Source: Alcaligenaceae bacterium (GTDB lineage: Bacteria > Pseudomonadota > Gammaproteobacteria > Burkholderiales > Burkholderiaceae_B). From it: a stretch of DNA of 42,126 nucleotides. This document shows, one piece after another, positions 1 through 7,520 of this stretch (position 1 is the first letter of the stretch; every line of letters begins with the position of its first letter). Location: NCBI GenBank assembly GCA_013205565.1, contig JABMMM010000214.1, positions 1 through 42,126 of the forward strand, in the 5' to 3' direction. Under the pieces are notes generated by a model. The model was not told the DNA's origin and made no database searches. It was given only the letters and a program-made list of their open reading frames with translations. The position numbers and the translations under genes are program-made.

Positions 1-121
1 ATGAATGCCGTCAGCAACAGGAACCCACCGAAGCGATCGACCCCATCCCGGGGCCTACGCCGTAGGAATCCCCGTTCTTCCCGCGTCAGCGGCGTCCGTG
101 AGGACGAGGGCGGGGAGGATG
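1..121. repeat. GC-rich palindromic (REP-like) sequence downstream of senA
   Basis: This stretch lies beyond the senA stop. It contains a tight hairpin at about 50-73: CCTACG, one base, CGTAGG, flanked by GGGG and CCCC with a small bulge. A second small palindrome, CCCGGG, overlaps its edge. There is no T-tract, so it is not a typical intrinsic terminator. The texture resembles dispersed intergenic palindromes, but only one copy was noticed in the window. A plus-strand reading frame open from base 1 to a stop at 139-141 could also be the tail of an upstream gene; its Arg/Ser-rich composition argues against that. Confidence 0.3.
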
Positions 122-1252
122 TCAAAGAGCGCAGGTTCTAAACCCTGAATAGATATCGCAGCGCTCAGGCGTAAAAAAATTGCGGTAATTTAGGTGGCGT
201 ACAACCGGATGGGTGAGGTGCGCGGCGCCACGCAGGACCTTTCGCGAGCCAAACCATGGAGCCGAGTATTCAACATAGGGATGCGACACAAAGTCCTCGA
301 AAGGCGCAAACGTATCTTGCGTCCATTCCCAGACGTCTCCCCACTCAAAATCTTGTAAAGTTTTTGCGGCGCAATCCCATTCGGCCTCTGTTGGTAAGCG
401 GCACTTTGCCCACGCGCAGTAGGCCTGCGCGTCATGCCACGACAGATGCACTGCGACATCAGTCATCGCGAGGGGTCGCCAGCAGCCAAAGACTTGTGTC
501 TCAAAGCCAGAGCTCGCGGCCTGAAGATACGGTGGCAGGCGGTGGCCGGTCGCCGCAACAAAGGCCAGGTATTGTCCCCAGCTCACGGGTTGCAAGGCGA
601 TCTCAAAAGCGTGAAGGTCAAAGCGTTGCATGCTGAGTTCGTTATCAAAGCAAAACTGCAGGTGGCCAGAGCCTAGTGTCCAGGTTTGAGCTGGCAGACG
701 CACGCTTACGGGTAACGGGGGTTGATTTGTCTGACGCTGTACAAGGTGCCGCCACGGGGTATCGAAAGCCACTTCAAGTGATTGTGCCATGTAGGCACTC
801 GCTTCAAGATGCATCGCTTCGTGCTGTAACACGAGCCAATAAAAATAGAGTGCGGGGCTATCATTGGTTTCTTGCTGCAAAAGCTCAAGCGTCTGTGTCA
901 AGGTTTGTTCGGCGTACTGCAGGCATTGCTCTTGAGTCGGCAGCGCTTGATGCCAACGGGTTGGGTGAGGGACTTTGGCGCTGTCAAACCAAAGGTCGGC
1001 CGTTGCCAGCGCCGAGGGCAGTCGCGCGTGGGTCAAGTCAAGCGCCAGGCCACACTGACGCTGCTGGTTGCGCGCGACCCAGTATTCTTGAAACCAGGCG
1101 ACATGACCAAGCTCCCAAAGCGGAGGGTTCAGCCCAGCCGCTAACGGAATCAAGAGTTTGTCGGCGCGTTGGTAACATACAAAAGCGCTAAGGGTGTGCT
1201 CTCGAAGCTCTTGGAGTGCTACTGTTAGCGTTTGGATATTTGCCTGACGCAT
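122..1252 (-). CDS. senA: SenA-like selenoneine synthase (EgtB/SUMF1 family)
   Basis: This 376-residue protein has the EgtB layout: an N-terminal DinB-type helical domain and a C-terminal formylglycine-generating-enzyme (SUMF1) domain ending in GFRTCAL. The iron-binding histidines of the family are visible: His50 in WELGH, then His144 and His148 in HEAMHLE. Enzymes of this family join hercynine to a sulfur or selenium donor using non-haem iron and oxygen. The neighbours are a TIGR04348 glycosyltransferase and a SelD homologue, which is the reported senABC gene set, so the SenA role (hercynine plus selenosugar) is preferred over plain EgtB. It starts at an ATG, 40 bases from the divergent senB. 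No EgtD-type hercynine methyltransferase is present in the window, so hercynine would come from elsewhere. The SenA versus EgtB choice rests on context. Confidence 0.85.
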   Translation of the reverse strand: MRQANIQTLTVALQELREHTLSAFVCYQRADKLLIPLAAGLNPPLWELGHVAWFQEYWVARNQQRQCGLALDLTHARLPSALATADLWFDSAKVPHPTRWHQALPTQEQCLQYAEQTLTQTLELLQQETNDSPALYFYWLVLQHEAMHLEASAYMAQSLEVAFDTPWRHLVQRQTNQPPLPVSVRLPAQTWTLGSGHLQFCFDNELSMQRFDLHAFEIALQPVSWGQYLAFVAATGHRLPPYLQAASSGFETQVFGCWRPLAMTDVAVHLSWHDAQAYCAWAKCRLPTEAEWDCAAKTLQDFEWGDVWEWTQDTFAPFEDFVSHPYVEYSAPWFGSRKVLRGAAHLTHPVVRHLNYRNFFTPERCDIYSGFRTCAL

Positions 1253-1292
1253 TGCCTGTTCATGCCCTAAAAGTTATTTGCCAAAAACTGAA

Positions 1293-2285
1293 ATGAGCCA
1301 ATCCACTAAGCCCAAGCCCAAGCCAAAGTTGCAAAGCGTCGTCATTGTAAGTCCGGCGCTGGCCAGCGCCAATAACGGTAACTGGCAGACAGCTAAACGC
1401 TACAGACAAATGCTAGTCGGGCAGTTTCGCGTGCGTCTGGTCAGCGAGTGGGACGGCGCCGAGTCCGACGCTGTCCTGATCGCACTACATGCGCGCCGCA
1501 GCCACCCGTCAATTGCAGCCTGGCATGCCGCGCGCGGTTCAAACGGCTTGGTAGTCGTGCTGACAGGTACCGATTTATATCGAGATATCAAGCAAGACGC
1601 TCAGGCGCAGCAATCGCTTCAATGGGCTGCGCGTTTAGTTGTGTTGCAAGCGACCGGGCTCGCTGAGTTGGCTGCACCGCTGCGTAAAAAGACGTCTGTG
1701 CTGTTGCAGTCGACGACCCCACGCGTCACACTACCCAAAGCGATCGGTCGCGTGCGTGCGGTCATGGTTGGCCACTTGCGTCCTGAAAAGGCGCCTCAGA
1801 CCGTGTTTGAGGCGGCCGCGTTACTTGTAGCTCAGCACGAGATCGACTTCAGGCATATTGGTGGTGAGCATGATTTGCAATTGGCGCAGCAAGCGCGGCA
1901 AACTGCGCAAAATTACCCTCAATATCAGTTTATGGGTGAACTGAGCCACGCCGCAACGCGCCGTGAAATACAACGCGCACATGTGTTGGTGCACACCAGC
2001 ATCATGGAAGGCGGCGCCCATGTGCTCATGGAGGCCATCTGCAGCGGCGTGCCCGTGATTGCCTCGCGTATCGCGGGTAATATTGGAATGCTGGGTGATG
2101 ACTATGCTGGTTTGTTTGAGGTGGGCGACGCGCAGGGTTTGGCAACCCTTCTTTTGAAATTTAAAAATGAACCGAGCTTCGCGACACACTTGCAACAACA
2201 ATGCGCGCGTCGGGCACCTCTGTTTGAACCGGCGCACGAGCGCAGCGGATTGATTACAATCATTAAAAATACGCTTTTGGCGTAA
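1293..2285 (+). CDS. senB: SenB-like selenosugar synthase (TIGR04348 glycosyltransferase)
   Basis: This is a 330-residue glycosyltransferase of GT4-like fold. Visible features are an N-terminal strand-rich domain starting SVVIVSPA, the segment VVMVGHLRPEKAP, and a C-terminal donor-site region HTSIMEGGAHVLMEAICSG. The overall pattern matches the TIGR04348 family, which was renamed SenB after it was shown to make a selenosugar from selenophosphate and a UDP-sugar. It sits between senA (divergent) and the selenophosphate synthetase gene (66 bases downstream, same strand), which fits that role. The ATG at 1293 is chosen; an in-frame TTG at 1278 is possible. Neither has a strong ribosome-binding site. 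Confidence 0.85.
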   Translation: MSQSTKPKPKPKLQSVVIVSPALASANNGNWQTAKRYRQMLVGQFRVRLVSEWDGAESDAVLIALHARRSHPSIAAWHAARGSNGLVVVLTGTDLYRDIKQDAQAQQSLQWAARLVVLQATGLAELAAPLRKKTSVLLQSTTPRVTLPKAIGRVRAVMVGHLRPEKAPQTVFEAAALLVAQHEIDFRHIGGEHDLQLAQQARQTAQNYPQYQFMGELSHAATRREIQRAHVLVHTSIMEGGAHVLMEAICSGVPVIASRIAGNIGMLGDDYAGLFEVGDAQGLATLLLKFKNEPSFATHLQQQCARRAPLFEPAHERSGLITIIKNTLLA

Positions 2286-2351
2286 CGCCCCTTCTAACAG
2301 GCGGCGCTTTAAACCCAGACGCGTTGTCGTCTTTTATGCCTGAGGATCCTC

Positions 2352-3401
2352 ATGAATGCTTTTGAACCCCGTTTGACTTCGCTCTCGCATGGTGGAGGTT
2401 GTGGTTGCAAAATTGCCCCGGCGGTGTTGTCTGAGATCTTAAAAGGCACTTTGCAAATGCCTATCCCAAAAGAGTTGATGGTGGGCATCGCAACTGCCGA
2501 TGATGCGGCAGTTTATAAAATCAATGACGAACAGGCCTTAATCGCGACGACCGATTTTTTTATGCCAATCGTTGATGATCCGTATGATTTCGGGCGGATC
2601 GCGGCGACAAACGCTATCAGCGATGTCTACGCGATGGGCGGCAAGCCGATCCTGGCCCTGGCGTTGGTTGGGATGCCGATCAATGTCTTATCCACCGATA
2701 CAATCGGCAAAATTCTTGCGGGGGGTGCCTCGGTTTGTAGTATTGCCGGTATCCCCATCGCAGGCGGTCACACCATCGACTCGGTCGAACCGATTTATGG
2801 TTTGGTCGTGCTTGGGTTAATTCACCCTGATCGCGTCAAGCGTAATGATGGTGCGCGCAAGGGGGACGTCATGGTCTTGGGCAAATCAATTGGGGTGGGG
2901 ATTTTGTCGGCCGCGCTCAAAAAAGAGGCGCTTGACGCGGCGGGCTACGAAGCGATGCTCTCGAACGCAACTAAACTCAATACGCCGGGCCCCGAGCTAG
3001 CTGAGTTGTCGGGTGTGCATGCCTTGACCGATGTCACGGGCTTTGGCTTGGCCGGTCATGCGCTAGAAATCGCGCGTGGCGCAAAGTTAACTGTGCAACT
3101 GAACTGGGCTCAGGTGCCTTTGTTACCCAACGTTACGGCTTTGATTCAGCAGGGCATGGTCACGGGCGCGTCGGGTCGCAATTGGGAGGGCTATGGCAGC
3201 GAGATCACGCTTGACGCGGCTTTACCCCCAGAATGTCAAACGCTTTTGTCTGATCCGCAAACGAGCGGTGGCTTATTGGTCTGCTGTTCGCCCGAGACCG
3301 TGCCCGAGGTGTTAGCAGTATTTAAGCGGCATGGCTTTCATGATGCCGCAGTGGTGGGTCACGTTAGCGAGGCGCAAGCCTCTCGTTTGATTGTCAGCTA
3401 G
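2352..3401 (+). CDS. senC: Selenide, water dikinase (SelD/SenC)
   Basis: This enzyme makes selenophosphate from selenide and ATP. The 349-residue protein is full length for SelD. The catalytic region GGGCGCK puts Cys17 and Lys20 at the same numbers as the essential residues of E. coli SelD, and Cys19 completes the pair. Cysteine rather than selenocysteine is encoded, so no recoding is needed. Further family segments are ATTDFFMPIVDDP, AGGHTIDSVEP and DVTGFGLAGHALE. The position directly after senB identifies it as the SenC of a selenoneine cluster. No selA, selB, selC or selU lies in the window, so whether it also feeds selenoproteins or selenouridine cannot be judged. Its TAG stop shares one base with the GTG start of the next gene. 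Confidence 0.92.
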   Translation: MNAFEPRLTSLSHGGGCGCKIAPAVLSEILKGTLQMPIPKELMVGIATADDAAVYKINDEQALIATTDFFMPIVDDPYDFGRIAATNAISDVYAMGGKPILALALVGMPINVLSTDTIGKILAGGASVCSIAGIPIAGGHTIDSVEPIYGLVVLGLIHPDRVKRNDGARKGDVMVLGKSIGVGILSAALKKEALDAAGYEAMLSNATKLNTPGPELAELSGVHALTDVTGFGLAGHALEIARGAKLTVQLNWAQVPLLPNVTALIQQGMVTGASGRNWEGYGSEITLDAALPPECQTLLSDPQTSGGLLVCCSPETVPEVLAVFKRHGFHDAAVVGHVSEAQASRLIVS

Positions 3402-4948
3402 TGTTTAGGCTCAGCAGCTGGCTACTGGGGCTGTCGTACTGCGTGTGGGTAGCTCTCGCGCAGGCGGCGCTTGCTCAGCCCTTGACGGTTGGCTCTAAGC
3501 GCTTTACTGAATCATATATTCTGGGCGAGATCGTCAGTCAGGCAGTCACCGCTGGCGGTCATGACCGTGTTCGGCTAAAGGCGGGCTTGGGTAATACAGG
3601 AATTTTGTTGTCGGCGTTAACCAGCGGCGAAATCGATTTATATCCTGAATATACCGGCACAATCACCCGAGAGATTTTAAAAACCGAGCAGGCGCTTTCG
3701 CTGGCGCAGATCAACGAGCGCCTGCTGCCGCTTGGACTCCAGGCTGGGGTGTTGCTTGGGTTTGATAATTCTTATGTGCTGGCGATGCGGCGGGAGTTAG
3801 CCGAGCAACTGCAAATCAAAACGATTTCAGACCTAGCTAAACACCCGCATCTGGTGCCGGGCTTGTCACACGAATTTATTGGCCGCAGTGATGGCTGGAA
3901 AGGTCTATCAGCGGCTTATCAGCTTGGCCGACTTTCACCGCGCGGACTGGATCACGGGCTCGCCTACGAGGCAATTGCAGCAAAGCAGATCGATGTGGTG
4001 GATGCCTATGGTACCGATTCAAAACTAAAGCGTTACGGTTTAACGATGTTGCTTGATGACCGGCAATTTTTTCCAACTTATGAAGCGCTATTGTTGTATC
4101 GCGCGAACGTGCCGACTAAGTTTCCAGAGTCTTGGAAAATCATCTTAGCGTTGCAAAATAAAATTTCTCAGCAAGCCATGCTCGAGCTCAACACCCAGGT
4201 TGAGCTTGAAGGTCAAACGTTTACAGCGGTGGCGCAGCAGTTTTTGCTGACACAGCGTGCTCAACTTAGTGAGGCTACGAACACAGCAAGCGTACAAGAT
4301 GGGCAACGCTTAGTTTCTAGGCAGTCATTTTTAAGTGCGCTCTTTGGTGTGGATTTTTGGCGTCTGGCCGCGCAACACGTTTTTTTAGTGGGGCTGTCGT
4401 TGCTTCTGGCGCTGCTGGTCGGGCTACCACTGGGTATTTTGTGTTTTTATCGGCCGCGCACCGGGCAAGTGGTCTTGTCGCTCACGGGGGTCATTCAAAC
4501 GATTCCGTCTTTAGCGTTGCTCGCCTTTTTAATTTCTTTGTTTGGGATGATCGGTACCATACCCGCCATCGTGGCGTTATTCTTGTATGCCTTGTTACCC
4601 ATCGTACAAACTACCTATACGGGGCTCAGTGAGATTTCTGCGTCGCTGCGACAAGCCGCCACGGCACTTGGTTTGAGCGAACGTGATCGGCTCTGGCTGA
4701 TTGAACTGCCTCTTGCGCGTCCGATGATTTTAAGTGGCGTAAAAGTCGCGGCCGTTGTGAGCGTTGGCACCGCAACGATCGCGGCGTTTGTCGGAGCCGG
4801 GGGCTTTGGCGAGCGTATCGCGCAAGGCCTGGCCCTAAATAACACTTCACTTTTATTGGCAGGTGCAATTCCGTCAGCGGCTTTAGCGCTGCTGCTGCAA
4901 GTTGGATTTTTCGTCTTAGAGCGGCGTCTCAAGCGCGCGACGGATTAA
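3401..4948 (+). CDS. Fused substrate-binding protein/permease, OpuC/EgtU-like ABC importer
   Basis: This 515-residue protein has an N-terminal signal peptide cleaved near ALAQ. An osmoprotectant-type (ProX/OpuCC) binding domain follows at about 27-290, opening with VGSKRFTESYILGE and containing IDLYPEYTGTI. A multi-helix permease domain at about 315-510 carries the coupling segment LRQAATALGLSERDRLW. The family imports quaternary amines such as betaine and choline, and related fused proteins (EgtU) import ergothioneine. The GTG start overlaps the senC stop by one base, which suggests translational coupling. Moving selenoneine, ergothioneine or hercynine is therefore an attractive inference. 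The order here is binding domain then permease, the reverse of EgtU. No partner ATPase follows. The stop overlaps the stop of the convergent CoA-transferase gene. Confidence 0.85.
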   Translation: MFRLSSWLLGLSYCVWVALAQAALAQPLTVGSKRFTESYILGEIVSQAVTAGGHDRVRLKAGLGNTGILLSALTSGEIDLYPEYTGTITREILKTEQALSLAQINERLLPLGLQAGVLLGFDNSYVLAMRRELAEQLQIKTISDLAKHPHLVPGLSHEFIGRSDGWKGLSAAYQLGRLSPRGLDHGLAYEAIAAKQIDVVDAYGTDSKLKRYGLTMLLDDRQFFPTYEALLLYRANVPTKFPESWKIILALQNKISQQAMLELNTQVELEGQTFTAVAQQFLLTQRAQLSEATNTASVQDGQRLVSRQSFLSALFGVDFWRLAAQHVFLVGLSLLLALLVGLPLGILCFYRPRTGQVVLSLTGVIQTIPSLALLAFLISLFGMIGTIPAIVALFLYALLPIVQTTYTGLSEISASLRQAATALGLSERDRLWLIELPLARPMILSGVKVAAVVSVGTATIAAFVGAGGFGERIAQGLALNNTSLLLAGAIPSAALALLLQVGFFVLERRLKRATD

Positions 4949-6333
4949 CGGCGCCAAGCAGCCTCGCTGCTGCCAAGTGGTCCGGCCGGTATCTCCCAGC
5001 GTACGTCTACGCCGGTGACGTGAACAGGCCAGCGAACCCTGCAGGCAGGACCCCAGAAGGTTTGTTCGCGGGTGGTAGCAAGGTCTGCAGGCGTTTCGGG
5101 TGCCAGGTGCTGCGTGCGCTCGCCGCTGGTGTTTAACGTTTGCATCAGCAGGGCGCCGGTGCGTGCCAGCGACGCGCGAGCGATACTACCGCGGCCGGTG
5201 TTCAGGCGCGTGTGCAGTCCGCGTAAGGCGGCGGTGGCCAAGAGGTAACCGGTGGTGTGATCGAGGGCCTGTACCGGCAACGGTTTGGGCTTATCACTTG
5301 CGGCCAACTGTTGTCCTGCGTGCGCGATGCCCATGCTCATTTGCACCAAGCTGTCAAAGCCGCGGCGGTGTCGCCAGGGGCCGGTAAAACCATAGGCATC
5401 TAACGAGACATCAACCAAACCAGGTCTGAGGGCTTGCCGTTGTTCAGCCCCCAGCCCAAGTGCCGATAGCGCATCGCTGCGATAGCCGTGCACGAATACG
5501 TCGGTTTCACCCAGCAAGTCGCTCCAGCGTTCGCGTTGATTGGGTTCGCGCAAGTCAAGTCGCGCGCAACGCTTACCCAGCGTCATTTCGGGGGCAAGCG
5601 TGGGTTCATCCCACCAGGGCGGGTCAAGCCGCAAGACCTCGGCGCCCAGGCCGGCTAGCAGCCGGGTGGCAGACGGCCCTGCCAGTACGCGTGTCATATC
5701 AAGAACTTTGAGCCCTTGCAGCGGACGTGCGGGGTTTAACGCCCAGGTTGGCTGTGCCATCAGCAGGCCCGGTTGCCAGTCGAGCAGGGGTTCGCTTAAC
5801 ACTGCCTGTCCTTGTGCATGTGCCTGCCAGTCTTGCCAAGACCGCATCGTCGCCGCGCAGCCGCCTTCGGCTAAGACCGCTGCTTCAAGCGCGTCGGCGC
5901 GCCAGGTGGCCACTGCTTGCGCCACAGCCGCGCGCGCAGTGGGGGCCGTCAGACCGAGCGCACGCAAGGCTGCTGCACGGTGGTGTGGCGCGTTGGTGTG
6001 CAGCCTGATCCAACCATCGACCGTCGGGTAATCGCCTATCACAAAGTCTTCGGCATTTTCTATCCGCCAGCCTTGGGGACGCAAAGATTGTGCAAACCAA
6101 AATGAGGCAAGGCGGCGATCAACCGTGACGAATGCTTGAGTGTTTGCCCCAAGCAGTGAGCACAGGGCGAGGCCGGCCGCCCCCATCGAAGCCGCGGCTA
6201 AATCGGTGACTGCGAAGGCCGAAGGTAACTCGCCCTCGCCAACAAAGCGTACTCGCCCAAGTACGCGTTCGTCGCCTTGGGCGGCAGACCAGAGCGTTTT
6301 AAGCAATTGTGCGGCTGGATGATTATCTTTCAT
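4945..6333 (-). CDS. CaiB/BaiF family III CoA-transferase with permuted domain order
   Basis: Family III enzymes move CoA between carboxylic acids. The core nucleotide-fold segment, GLKVLDMTRVLAGPSATRLL, normally lies at the N-terminus but begins here near residue 206 of 462. The candidate catalytic aspartate follows at about residue 327 in FDSLVQ. The first 200 residues resemble the part that usually comes after the core, for example DGWIRLHTNAPHHRA and a TWRADALEAAV helix, so the chain reads as a rearranged version of the usual order. The ATG at 6333 is chosen; a longer frame to 6438 adds 35 residues unlike the family. It is convergent with the transporter gene and divergent from the GT9 gene. 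The substrate is unknown. Confidence 0.8.
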   Translation of the reverse strand: MKDNHPAAQLLKTLWSAAQGDERVLGRVRFVGEGELPSAFAVTDLAAASMGAAGLALCSLLGANTQAFVTVDRRLASFWFAQSLRPQGWRIENAEDFVIGDYPTVDGWIRLHTNAPHHRAAALRALGLTAPTARAAVAQAVATWRADALEAAVLAEGGCAATMRSWQDWQAHAQGQAVLSEPLLDWQPGLLMAQPTWALNPARPLQGLKVLDMTRVLAGPSATRLLAGLGAEVLRLDPPWWDEPTLAPEMTLGKRCARLDLREPNQRERWSDLLGETDVFVHGYRSDALSALGLGAEQRQALRPGLVDVSLDAYGFTGPWRHRRGFDSLVQMSMGIAHAGQQLAASDKPKPLPVQALDHTTGYLLATAALRGLHTRLNTGRGSIARASLARTGALLMQTLNTSGERTQHLAPETPADLATTREQTFWGPACRVRWPVHVTGVDVRWEIPAGPLGSSEAAWRR

Positions 6334-6429
6334 GGATCGATGAAATCGTATGACTTGACTAGGCTCAAGGCGGGTGTGACTGGGTGAGACACAAACTAAG
6401 TGTGTACCTAAATCTACTGTTACTATTTC

Positions 6430-6450
6430 AAATAGCAATTATTCTCATTT
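6430..6450. promoter_or_regulatory. Possible Fur-like operator upstream of the GT9 gene
   Basis: The AT-rich spacer between the divergent CoA-transferase and GT9 genes contains AATTATTCTCATT. Its right half agrees well with the Fur-box half ATTCTCATT, while the left half is poor. A short palindrome, CTATTTCAAATAG, abuts it. This is pattern matching only; nothing about the downstream gene demands iron control. Confidence 0.2.
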
Positions 6451-6477
6451 AAAAGCTCGGTCTAGCTTAACCTTGTT

Positions 6478-7404
6478 GTGAAAAAAGTTATTGTTTTTAT
6501 CCGAAGCATGCAGTTTTTAGGAACACAAATTGTTTCTTATCCACTGCTGTATCAAATTAAACAATTTTGGCCCCACTGTCATTTGAGGGTAGTCGCGCAA
6601 GATGCGGTGGGTAAACATTACTTAATATTGCCCTGGGTCGACGCGTTTACGCAGGCCGACACGTTGACTGAAGTGTATCGGGCCATGGACGGTGACGCAG
6701 ACCTTGTCATTGCTTTGCACTTTGCGAGCGACAAGTACGGCATCGCCGCCATGCTTAAGCGCCCTCGCTATCGTCTAGGTTTTAAAAATCGAAGAGTGAC
6801 CGATGTGGTGTGGACGCATGCGTACCGCAAAGATTTTTCTCAGTACATGGGGCTGGCGAATCTGCGGTTATTGGCCGCGTTTAAAGATTTTGATCCGATA
6901 CAAGCGGCCCGCAAGTGCGTGCAGGCGCTAGCGACTGGCGCTGAGACAAGCACAGCAGAGGTCGTGTTCATGCCGGGCGGGGGCGCCGGTGACTATAAGC
7001 GCTGGCCCATACAACACTATGTCGCACTCGCCGACCTTTTAAAACCAGCGTTGCCACTTCAGTCCACATTCTGTTTCGTGCTCGGCCCCGACGAAGCCGA
7101 GCAATATCGTTGGTTGCAAAGCCTTGAGCGTACCGATTTTGTTTATTTGAGGACTCGTCCACTTAACGACATTGCAACAGCGGTGCTAAGCGCAAAAGTC
7201 GTGGTGGCCAACGATTGCGGTCCTTCGCATTTGGCCCAGTTTTCAGGCGTGCCCTACGTGGGTGTGTTTCATCAAAGCAATCGCGAGTGGTTTTGGACGC
7301 GTGACACCAGTCTGGATGTGTTGCCAAGCGACGGCACGACCGAAATTAAGAACGTGACCCCTGCGCAGGTCTTCGAGGCTTGTCAGCGTTTGCTGTCAAA
7401 ATGA
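6478..7404 (+). CDS. Glycosyltransferase family 9 (heptosyltransferase-like)
   Basis: The 308-residue protein resembles ADP-heptose:LPS heptosyltransferases. Its N-terminal half begins with a VIVFIRSMQFLGTQIV strand-loop. The C-terminal half has the family segments MPGGGAGDYKRWP and NDCGPSHLAQFSGVPYVGVF, the latter forming the donor-sugar site. Such enzymes act on the cytoplasmic face of the inner membrane in lipopolysaccharide core or other surface-glycan assembly. The gene is isolated, with no other LPS gene in the window, so its acceptor is unknown. It begins at GTG. A 144-base divergent spacer separates it from the CoA-transferase gene. Confidence 0.8.
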   Translation: MKKVIVFIRSMQFLGTQIVSYPLLYQIKQFWPHCHLRVVAQDAVGKHYLILPWVDAFTQADTLTEVYRAMDGDADLVIALHFASDKYGIAAMLKRPRYRLGFKNRRVTDVVWTHAYRKDFSQYMGLANLRLLAAFKDFDPIQAARKCVQALATGAETSTAEVVFMPGGGAGDYKRWPIQHYVALADLLKPALPLQSTFCFVLGPDEAEQYRWLQSLERTDFVYLRTRPLNDIATAVLSAKVVVANDCGPSHLAQFSGVPYVGVFHQSNREWFWTRDTSLDVLPSDGTTEIKNVTPAQVFEACQRLLSK

Positions 7405-7520
7405 CTAAAGTATCGTGTAAAGTAGCTGAAACAAAAAAGTACCCAAAGTAAAAAGAACACACAATAAATATAGTGTGAGACAACGCAAGTTCAAAGAATT
7501 GATCTGAGTCAGGAGTCCTT

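Noticed and set aside
676-1191. 171-codon plus-strand ORF inside senA
   Set aside because: It is antisense to a well-supported gene and resembles no family.
2352-3401. Selenoprotein with in-frame UGA at the SelD active site
   Set aside because: The catalytic position is a normal cysteine codon and the frame is open throughout.
5540-6031. 163-codon plus-strand ORF within the CoA-transferase gene
   Set aside because: It is a shadow of the GC-rich coding strand, with Arg/Ser/Ala-rich low-complexity content.
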